Source: a virus. Taken from it: DNA of 64,000 bases. This document shows positions 57,847 through 64,000 of this stretch, piece by piece. The translations under genes and the position numbers were made by a program. Numbering within the stretch: the first letter of the stretch is position 1; every line of letters begins with the position of its first letter. The notes beneath the pieces are model-generated. The model was not told where the DNA came from, did no database searches, and saw only the letters and a list, made by a program, of their open reading frames with translations. The stretch spans positions 1-64,000 of the IMG/VR virus record IMGVR_UViG_3300042561_000440; one strand, written 5' to 3'.

Positions 57847-57849
57847 AGT

Positions 57850-57963
57850 ATGAGCGGCTTCCTTGCGGGTGCGGTCGGGTTTGTGGCTGCCCTTGTGGGC
57901 GGGACGCTGCTTGTCACCTTCGTGGCAATGGTGCTGATCGACCTGTTCGGGCGGCGCAAGTGA
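57850..57963 (+). CDS. Small membrane protein, possible holin-type
   Basis: It is 37 residues: one hydrophobic segment (GFLAGAVGFVAALVGGTLLVTFVAMVLIDLF) with a basic tail (GRRK). The ATG follows the box at 57835 closely. An unusually AT-rich gap (57964-58039) follows before the next gene and may hold a promoter. Confidence 0.5.
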   Translation: MSGFLAGAVGFVAALVGGTLLVTFVAMVLIDLFGRRK

Positions 57964-58039
57964 GCCAGTGTTCGTTTTATTTCTCATAGGCGCGTTCATA
58001 TTGTTTCACATTATGGACGCTTTGGTAGGAGATTAAGCC

Positions 58040-58339
58040 ATGCCAATGAACAGCAACCCGCCGATGTCCTCGGTGGACCGGATTCGCAAGATTTCACAGA
58101 AGGGCTATGGCCTTGGGGGCTCGATTCTCCCGCCGCCAGCACCTGCTCCTGCACCAGCACCAAGCCCATACGGCCAGCCGTCTGGACCCATGCACGACAG
58201 CATCCAGCAGGACTTCCAGCAGTTCACCGCCCCGCAGCCCCAGCCGATGCTGCCCCCCGACCGCGACTTGAACACTCCGGTCGCATACAACCCGATTACC
58301 GGGGCGGGCTATACGGCTGGGCCAAAGCGGAGAATGTGA
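58040..58339 (+). CDS. Small Pro/Ala-rich protein
   Basis: It is 99 residues, disordered with Pro-Ala repeats (PPPAPAPAPAPSPYG) and a Gly-rich end, preceded by TAGGAGATTAAGCC. It is probably a virion-associated linker protein. Confidence 0.5.
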   Translation: MPMNSNPPMSSVDRIRKISQKGYGLGGSILPPPAPAPAPAPSPYGQPSGPMHDSIQQDFQQFTAPQPQPMLPPDRDLNTPVAYNPITGAGYTAGPKRRM

Positions 58340-58539
58340 TGGCCAAGCTGGCGAAGGTCGAATTTCTGGGCGGCCCGATGGACGGCAAGCTAATCGCGGT
58401 GCCCAACTCAGTGGATGTCTACCACTGCTGCCTGAATCCCATGCTTATCCACCTGTATGTCAGGGATGAGCAATACACAGGCAAGGGATTCAGAACGGTG
58501 TTCCGGCATACAGAACTGATGGCTGCCAAGAGGGACTAG
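58339..58539 (+). CDS. Small conserved-looking phage protein
   Basis: It is 66 residues. The pattern VEFLGGPMDGKLIAVP is widespread in short phage proteins of unknown function. The start overlaps the previous stop (TGATG). Confidence 0.55.
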   Translation: MAKLAKVEFLGGPMDGKLIAVPNSVDVYHCCLNPMLIHLYVRDEQYTGKGFRTVFRHTELMAAKRD

Positions 58540-58541
58540 TC

Positions 58542-59726
58542 ATGCCATTGCCCAAAGGGTCGCCAAAAGTAATCAAGGTCCCGACGCTGGACCACACCAA
58601 GATCATGGGCGACATCCGAAACGTCCACGGCAATGCTCTGTTCAACCAGAACAGGGTCCCTGACAACATTGATGACACCTATGAGGTGTGGAAGAAGGCC
58701 ACAGACGATGTTTACGAGCAGGCCAGAAAGAACGCCCCCGACGCCCCGGCGGCCAAGGGTGGATTCCCGGGCATAGCCCACTATCCGATCGAATTCGTGG
58801 ACAGCGACGGCAAGAAGACCACTGCCACCTTAGGCAGAGGCAGCCTTTTCAATATGCTCGTTGATCAGTGGGGGCCGGACAGAGCCATGGAAATGGCCCG
58901 AGAGGCCGCTGCTCGAAACTGGAAGAAGCCCGACCCGCACGACATTTACCCCGCCCTGCACCCTTGGGGCCCAGACCACCACTTTGATCGAAACATCCAC
59001 ATCATCAGGGAAGACGGCAAGCCCATAAGCAACGGTGCCGCCTCCCCGGGGCCCGACTACATTCGCTACCGGAAGGCCGACGAAGGCAACACGGGCGACA
59101 TGGAGATTCACGAAACCGCCCACCAATCGGCAGACTATGGCGGCCTGTGGGATGACCGTGCAATCACCTCAAGCATCAGAGATTCCTCGCCGCTGTTCTG
59201 GATGTCTCATCTAAAAGACCCATCCAGCAAAACCGCCGTCACGAAGAGCATGAGGGACATTCTCATGGACTCTGCGGATGAGTACGGAATGAATTGGGAC
59301 CCACAGGCGGGTGAGTTTGGCCCAGTCAGCCCAGAAGAGTTTTTCCAGCTTATGACCAATGGGGCGGGCAACTACTTCTTAAGGCCTGCTGAGATGAGGG
59401 CCAATACGCAGGTGTGGAAGAACCTTGCCCTTCAACGCAACGGCTTCTACACATTGGCCGATCTGCCTAAGTCGGTGTCGCAGCGGGACTTCTTCAGGAA
59501 CGCACTCACCCAAGACATTGCCCCAATCCCGCCGAGAGAAGCCACGCCTGATTTTGACAACGAAAAGTACAACTACTTGCAGGTCATGCAGCGGGCCATC
59601 CGAGAGAACATGAACTCCAAGGGCACTGGGCTCCACGACAGCCTCATCGGCAGACTGCCAATGGTCGGAGGCATAGCTGCCGCCCTATCTCAAGGAGGTG
59701 CCAGCAATGGACCCGAGAGAAATTAA
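58542..59726 (+). CDS. HExxH metallopeptidase-like virion-block protein
   Basis: It is 394 residues. The central motif GDMEIHETAHQSADYG contains HETAH, a zinc-protease HExxH. The C-terminal half is helical. It lies just before scaffold and capsid genes, so a maturation protease or an ejected metalloprotease is possible. It shares the HExxH theme with the partial protein at the left edge, but the two do not look alike otherwise. Confidence 0.6.
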   Translation: MPLPKGSPKVIKVPTLDHTKIMGDIRNVHGNALFNQNRVPDNIDDTYEVWKKATDDVYEQARKNAPDAPAAKGGFPGIAHYPIEFVDSDGKKTTATLGRGSLFNMLVDQWGPDRAMEMAREAAARNWKKPDPHDIYPALHPWGPDHHFDRNIHIIREDGKPISNGAASPGPDYIRYRKADEGNTGDMEIHETAHQSADYGGLWDDRAITSSIRDSSPLFWMSHLKDPSSKTAVTKSMRDILMDSADEYGMNWDPQAGEFGPVSPEEFFQLMTNGAGNYFLRPAEMRANTQVWKNLALQRNGFYTLADLPKSVSQRDFFRNALTQDIAPIPPREATPDFDNEKYNYLQVMQRAIRENMNSKGTGLHDSLIGRLPMVGGIAAALSQGGASNGPERN

Positions 59727-60981
59727 CCGCCGCTCTGCCGTCACGGAGTCAGTCATCCGCGACCTTGAGGGTGCTGGCTTATTGAGTCACCCCAATGTGA
59801 ACAGGCAGGCCATCATCGACGGCTTGCTCCGGGGCGACGGCGACAGCAACGATGTCAAGCAATACCAACTCCTCCAGCACTACACCAATCCAGACACGGA
59901 ACTCAAAGGCCACGAAGATGCCATCTACGGCATCCCTCCAGAAGAACTCCGCAAGTTCGCCCACAGAGACTTTCAGGGTAGAGGATGGTCAGAAGCAGAT
60001 CAGGCCAAGCTAGGAAGGCCCGTCAAGCAATACGATGACTCCCTATCGACCGGGTGGTTGGGGCTCAACCCCGGTGCGGGTGCTGGAGAGCTTTCTGAGG
60101 GAGACAGGCAAGCGCAGGAGTGGCAACGCCGCCGCAGACTCACGGAAGGACTTCTGGATTCCAGCAAGGCAACCGCTGGCGGCGGGAACTACAACTACGG
60201 CTCACCGTCCGGCCCCATGCGAACTGCCGCCTACACGGCTGACGAGAACAGGCTCATTCAGCAGGACAATGCAACCGCCGAGTTTGACCGGACGCGAGGC
60301 CAGAGGTTCGGTGAGTCCGGCTACCACGGGATGCTGGAAAACCCTGAATACGTTGTTGGCGATGTCTTCACAAGATACCTCGACCCAACCAGTGCGTGGT
60401 TCAAGGCCCAAGTCCATGAAGGAATGAGTGGCGATCAGGCTGACGTTCTTGCCCAAAAGAGGGCACAAGCGGCCAAGATGTCAAACACCAACGCCACCAA
60501 GATACCCAAGAAGTTCGACACATCCACGCCCGAAGCCAAGGATAAGTCATACCAGCAGGTAAAAGGCATATACAAAGGCCTGCTACCAAAGAGCTATGAC
60601 GATTCCGAAAGGCAGGAAACAGGGCAATACCCAAGCTATGCCGCATCTACATTGGCAGAAGGCATAGGCAACTCAGCAGACATCGGCACTTTTATGTCCG
60701 CTGCGGGTGGGTGGAAGCACATGCTCAAGGAGCTTCTGACCGAAGACGTTCCCACGCAAGCTGGAATTAACGGTCTTTTTGGTGCTTGGAACAACGTCCC
60801 AAAGAAGTGGGGCACTCCCGGCAACGAGGCCAGAACAGACCTTTACAACCCCGCCACCGGCAAGCCCGAGACAGATGACGAGTTCAAGTCCAAGATGAGT
60901 CAGTGGCAGGCCGATAGGGATAATGCCCTAAGGAATTATCAAACCTACGAGGGCTATGGCAGGCCCTTAATGACAAGGTGA
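59707..60981 (+). CDS. Phage protein upstream of scaffold, unknown function
   Basis: It is 424 residues, with ATG 59707 after AAGGAGGTGCCAGC and an overlap with the HExxH gene. It is soluble, helical and charged, with no recognised motif. It may be a virion or ejection component by position. Confidence 0.55.
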   Translation: MDPREINRRSAVTESVIRDLEGAGLLSHPNVNRQAIIDGLLRGDGDSNDVKQYQLLQHYTNPDTELKGHEDAIYGIPPEELRKFAHRDFQGRGWSEADQAKLGRPVKQYDDSLSTGWLGLNPGAGAGELSEGDRQAQEWQRRRRLTEGLLDSSKATAGGGNYNYGSPSGPMRTAAYTADENRLIQQDNATAEFDRTRGQRFGESGYHGMLENPEYVVGDVFTRYLDPTSAWFKAQVHEGMSGDQADVLAQKRAQAAKMSNTNATKIPKKFDTSTPEAKDKSYQQVKGIYKGLLPKSYDDSERQETGQYPSYAASTLAEGIGNSADIGTFMSAAGGWKHMLKELLTEDVPTQAGINGLFGAWNNVPKKWGTPGNEARTDLYNPATGKPETDDEFKSKMSQWQADRDNALRNYQTYEGYGRPLMTR

Positions 60982-60994
60982 CAAAAGCCTCTTG
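60979..60994 (+). promoter_or_regulatory. 16-nt leader repeat, copy 2
   Basis: It is an exact copy of the 16-mer at 4767-4782, again starting at a stop codon and followed by a CTGGAGGTT ribosome site before the scaffold ATG. The spacing to the start codon is 55 nt against 65 nt at copy 1. Confidence 0.4.
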
Positions 60995-61049
60995 AGGGAT
61001 TGAGGTCATCGCCAAAGACTCCTAGTAGCCCTTTACTACTGGAGGTTTT

Positions 61050-62171
61050 ATGGCTGATGATTTTGCCAGCGTCCCGTCCGAGGCACCCGTTAGCTCCGCT
61101 CCCGAGGCCCCGTCTAGCAGCCCGGCACCAGAGCAGTCGAGCAGTCAGCCATCACCAGCATCTCAGCCAACCCAGTCGGCAGCACCAGCCCAACAGCAGG
61201 TTGGTTACTGGGACAGGTTCAAGTCCCTGCCTGAGTTCCAAGGGCAGGATGACCGTGCCATCGCCGCCCGCCTGTATCAGGCCATGGAGCGAGAGAAGGC
61301 CGCCGCCAAAGCCCTCGCCCAGTACCAGCAGGTGATCCCATACGCCCAAGAGTACATCACTTATCGCCCTGAATTCCAGAAGTGGCGGGCCTCGCAACAG
61401 CAAGCTCAACAGGCCCCCCAGCAACAGGCCGCCCCGCAACCACAGAAGTGGTGGAGCCCTCCCGAAGTCAAGGAAAGCTACAAGCGATACCTGACCAAGG
61501 ACGAGAACGGCAGGGAGATCATCCACCCGGATGCCCCCATTGACGCTCGCAATGCCCTGCTTGAGTACCAGAACTACAAGGCAGACTTTGCCCACAAGTT
61601 CTTGGCAAACCCAGAAGAGGCACTTGGCCCAATGGTGCAGGAGATGGCAGCCAAGCAGGCCCAAGAACTCATCCAGCAGACCATGGCCCAGAAGGAGAAC
61701 GAGAGCTTCGTGTCCCAGATCGAGAAGGACAACGAGGATTGGCTCTTCGATAAAGAAACAGGGAATGTCACACCGGAAGGGTTACTCGTACATAAATACA
61801 TTGAGCAAGCAAGAGAGAAGGGCATCGGCGGCCCCCAAGCACGTTGGGAATACGCTGTTGCCATGACCGAGAGAGACATGCTTGCTCAACAGTTCGACCA
61901 GCAGCAGCAACAGCAGAGTCAGGTTCAGCAGTCGGTGCAGCAGTTCATGGCCCAGCAGGCACAGGCCCCGCGCCCTGCCCCGCAGCCAGCAGCAGCCCCG
62001 CCTCGACAGCCGGATGTGGCCCAGCAGAACATGCAGTACCTGAGGAAAGAAGCCTCAAGAAACCCGAGTCGTTCAGCGGGAACGGCGACCAACGATCCAC
62101 GGGCCCCGAAGCCCAAGATGACCTTTGAACAAATGCTAAGGGAAGAAGCAAGTTCCCGAGGCTTTATCTGA
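61050..62171 (+). CDS. Scaffold-like protein
   Basis: It is 373 residues, encoded directly before the major capsid gene. The ends are Ala/Pro/Ser/Gln-rich and disordered. The middle is a long helix with charged and Gln-rich repeats (AKQAQELIQQTMAQKENESFVSQIEKD). Position, composition and size fit an internal scaffold that shapes the prohead and then leaves. Confidence 0.7.
   Translation: MADDFASVPSEAPVSSAPEAPSSSPAPEQSSSQPSPASQPTQSAAPAQQQVGYWDRFKSLPEFQGQDDRAIAARLYQAMEREKAAAKALAQYQQVIPYAQEYITYRPEFQKWRASQQQAQQAPQQQAAPQPQKWWSPPEVKESYKRYLTKDENGREIIHPDAPIDARNALLEYQNYKADFAHKFLANPEEALGPMVQEMAAKQAQELIQQTMAQKENESFVSQIEKDNEDWLFDKETGNVTPEGLLVHKYIEQAREKGIGGPQARWEYAVAMTERDMLAQQFDQQQQQQSQVQQSVQQFMAQQAQAPRPAPQPAAAPPRQPDVAQQNMQYLRKEASRNPSRSAGTATNDPRAPKPKMTFEQMLREEASSRGFI
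61788..61797 (+). promoter_or_regulatory. GTACATAAAT box, copy 5 (within scaffold gene)
   Basis: The same 10-mer occurs in frame inside the scaffold gene (encoding VHK), about 390 nt before the major capsid ATG. It could be an internal promoter boosting capsid transcription, or a chance match. Confidence 0.3.
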
Positions 62172-62184
62172 AAGGATAGCTTAG

Positions 62185-63321
62185 ATGGCAAGCTCGACTG
62201 ACTGGGCCCGTTCTATTGGCACGACCATTACCAATTACTTGAGGGAGGAAGAGCTAAACACCTTCCGCAAGTTCAAGGTATTCGCGGCTCTGGAGGGTTC
62301 TGGCAATGTCATCATGAATCAGGGAGGCTTGGGCCTCAACTGGCAGGTTCGTTATAGGAACCAGCCTGTGACGGGAAACAATGGTGAGACTCCCCGAGTC
62401 TTTGCCCGTCAGAACCTGTGGGTCGATGCCAACCTCCCTTACCGTGGCTATCAGGTAACGGACTCGATCTACAAGCGTGAGATGCTTGAGAACCGTGGCC
62501 AGCAGGCCCTGATCAATGTCGCTGGCAAGATGGCCAGTCGGCTTCAGGAGTCGATGGAGCAGCATCTCGCCAAGGAAATCTGGATCGACGGCAATTTGGC
62601 CGGAAACGAGCTGCGATTCCACGGGATTGAGAGCTTCTGTGCCGTCGATGGCACGGTCAACGTCGTGGACGGCACCAAGCGAGCTACGCCCAATGCCGAT
62701 GACCCGTTCGGCTGGCCTGCTGACGTTTACGCTGGCATCAACACTGGGCTCGGCGCTGTGGCCGGTTCCCAGCTTCAGGGGTCATGGCCGAATGGCGTGG
62801 CCGATCCTGAATACGACTTCTATAGCCCGATTGTAGTGAACTACACCAGCAAGTATTTCAAGGGCAAGAACTCCACTGGTGCTGACTCCTTCACTTGGCA
62901 GGACCAGTGTGTGCAGGCTGTCCGAGAGGGCATCCAGCAGGCAAAGAGAAACGACACCAAGGCCAGTCAGATCGACATGGTGATCCTCGACCGGAAGCTC
63001 TACATCGACTACATGAACAAGTTGGACAGCAAGGAGCGCATCCTTGCCAACAACAACGAAGGTCTTCGTAGCTACGGATTTAAGGACGTATTCCAGCAGG
63101 ACGGTGTGGATATCTCGACTGAGTATGCCGTGCCGAACGGATGTGGATACGGCTTGTCCATTGCCAACATGGAACTCCGATGCATGGAGGGTTCCCTGAT
63201 GACTTCCGAAGGTCCCTTCTACAACGAAGATACCCAAGCCTATCGGTATGTCGTGTCGGTTTTGGCAAACCTGAAATTTGTTTCGCCTCGTAACTTCTTC
63301 AAGTTGCAGGCCATCGCCTGA
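62185..63321 (+). CDS. Major capsid protein
   Basis: It is 378 residues. It has an N-terminal helical arm (SIGTTITNYLREEELNTFRKFKVFAALEGSGNVIMN), a beta core with LGLNWQVRYRNQPV, and SRLQESMEQHLAKEIWIDG. This is consistent with an HK97-fold coat protein of a podovirus-like phage. It lies directly after the scaffold and before a decoration-like gene. It forms the icosahedral shell. Confidence 0.82.
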   Translation: MASSTDWARSIGTTITNYLREEELNTFRKFKVFAALEGSGNVIMNQGGLGLNWQVRYRNQPVTGNNGETPRVFARQNLWVDANLPYRGYQVTDSIYKREMLENRGQQALINVAGKMASRLQESMEQHLAKEIWIDGNLAGNELRFHGIESFCAVDGTVNVVDGTKRATPNADDPFGWPADVYAGINTGLGAVAGSQLQGSWPNGVADPEYDFYSPIVVNYTSKYFKGKNSTGADSFTWQDQCVQAVREGIQQAKRNDTKASQIDMVILDRKLYIDYMNKLDSKERILANNNEGLRSYGFKDVFQQDGVDISTEYAVPNGCGYGLSIANMELRCMEGSLMTSEGPFYNEDTQAYRYVVSVLANLKFVSPRNFFKLQAIA

Positions 63322-63351
63322 TCCTAAGCCCAAGAAGGAAAGCAAAGACCC

Positions 63352-63924
63352 ATGAGCATTCTCAATTCTGATCCTTGGTTCGGGCGTGGCACTACGCTGT
63401 TCGCTGGTCCGGCTCGGTACGCTGGCTTTGATCTGGCCAACGCCACCGTGGACCCCCAGAACGGCAAGAACTGCACCGGCAGCCAGAAGGTGTTTGCGGA
63501 CTTTGACCCCCGCGTGACCAACACGGGTGTCTGGTTGAGCAACCGCCCCGTGACCTGCATCGCTGTCCGCAACACCAGCGGCGGCCCGCTCCTCCCGGGT
63601 GCGCTGGTGAAGTTCAAGAAGTCGGCCATCCTCGATGAGGTTGACGGCGTGGCTGCGGCTGCGACCGACGCCCCTCTGGGTGTGGTGGACGAGTACCTGC
63701 CCGCTTCGGGTGTTGCCAACAACGATGTGTTCTGGCTGGTGGTCTCTGGCCCGACCGCGATCAACACGGCGGCTGCCCTCACGGCTGGCTCGCTGGTGAC
63801 CGCCACGGCTGGTGCTGCCGCGACCGGGACCGCTGCCAATGCCATCGGGGTGACCATCTCGGCCCCTGCCAACGGCAAGGTGCGGACGCTGGTCAACACC
63901 GGCTACGGCCACTCGGCTGCCTGA
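63352..63924 (+). CDS. Capsid decoration-like protein
   Basis: It is 190 residues, mostly beta (TGVWLSNRPVTCIAVRNTSGGPLLPGALVKFKKSAIL, PLGVVDEYLPASGVANNDVFWLVVSGPT). It resembles the capsid decoration or DUF2190 type that sits on shell three-fold sites. It directly follows the major capsid gene. A head-stabilising role is inferred. Confidence 0.65.
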   Translation: MSILNSDPWFGRGTTLFAGPARYAGFDLANATVDPQNGKNCTGSQKVFADFDPRVTNTGVWLSNRPVTCIAVRNTSGGPLLPGALVKFKKSAILDEVDGVAAAATDAPLGVVDEYLPASGVANNDVFWLVVSGPTAINTAAALTAGSLVTATAGAAATGTAANAIGVTISAPANGKVRTLVNTGYGHSAA

Positions 63925-63928
63925 CATA

Positions 63929-63953
63929 ACCCATGAGGTAACCGCTCATGGGT
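63929..63953 (+). promoter_or_regulatory. Start-codon hairpin
   Basis: The arms ACCCATGAG and CTCATGGGT (nine pairs) enclose the GTAACCG loop. The ribosome site (GAGGT) and ATG 63948 of the next gene are both inside the hairpin, so the start would be masked unless the hairpin opens. Confidence 0.55.
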
Positions 63954-64000
63954 GCGGACAACATCTGTCTTAACGCAGCCCGTGTAGCAGTAGCCTTCTG
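63948..64000 (+). CDS. Partial CDS at right edge
   Basis: ATG 63948 opens a frame that runs off the window (GADNICLNAARVAVAF...). Only 17 codons are visible. It probably encodes the next virion protein. Its start codon lies in the preceding hairpin. Confidence 0.5.
   Translation, partial: MGADNICLNAARVAVAF

Noticed and set aside
62782-63927. Long minus-strand frame opposite the capsid and decoration genes
   Set aside because: It mirrors two clearly coding genes and has a His/Arg/Gly-rich random composition.
1-64000. CRISPR array or insertion sequence
   Set aside because: No regularly spaced direct repeats and no transposase with terminal inverted repeats were seen. The homing endonucleases are free-standing.

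Overview
The window looks like most of the genome of a tailed, temperate bacteriophage with a podovirus-type set of virion genes. It holds a terminase, a 705-residue portal, a scaffold, a major capsid protein, two tail-tube-like proteins, very large internal virion proteins and a row of collagen-like tail fibres. It also has an integrase beside a tRNA fragment. The likely host is a planctomycete. The main evidence is a complete DUF1559 pilin-like gene (12353-13315), a family strongly expanded in Planctomycetes, inside the tail-fibre block. Some hypothetical genes also have a planctomycete flavour. No plasmid, ribosomal or CRISPR features were seen.

Layout. 1-34.65 kb (+): a lysis/secreted-protein block (partial HExxH protein, small membrane protein, CAP-domain protein), then TerS/TerL and portal. 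Next comes an adhesin block of Mtd-like, collagen-like, Ig-like and propeller-like fibres with two free-standing HNH endonucleases and the DUF1559 gene. Two tail-tube-like proteins and a run of internal virion proteins ending in a 1248-residue protein follow. 34.65-35.7 kb: tyrosine integrase (-) and a 42-nt tRNA-Gly(CCC) 5' half that is a candidate attP. 35.6-42.6 kb (+): RecE-like nuclease, ERF annealing protein, CsrA homologue, SF2 helicase, a ~600-nt structured RNA with its own promoter, HNH and Holliday-junction-type nucleases, a dNTP-diphosphohydrolase-like protein and a sigma-like factor. 42.4-56.7 kb (-): serine recombinase, LexA-type winged helix, a VWA/metallopeptidase and MoxR ATPase pair with partners, a ParB-like protein and about 20 very small genes. 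Many of the small genes lie in short units bounded by strong terminators and a repeated leader hairpin. 56.76-57.12 kb is a divergent control region. 57.1-64 kb (+): small genes, a second HExxH protein, scaffold, major capsid and decoration-like proteins.

How the parts fit. The rightward ends hold late (virion) genes. The central rightward block is recombination and regulation, and the leftward block is probably early or accessory host-takeover functions. A recurring GTACATAAAW box at late-gene boundaries could be the promoter of the phage sigma-like factor. CsrA, the LexA-type protein and the repeated leaders suggest layered post-transcriptional and transcriptional control. No DNA polymerase, primase or RNA polymerase is visible, so replication genes probably lie outside the window.

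Most interesting: the large structured RNA at 39.49-40.1 kb, the DUF1559 gene among fibres, the half-tRNA attachment site, the MoxR-VWA operon, the repeated leader/terminator architecture of the leftward block, and a possible CUA-anticodon tRNA-like element at 55.9-56.0 kb.
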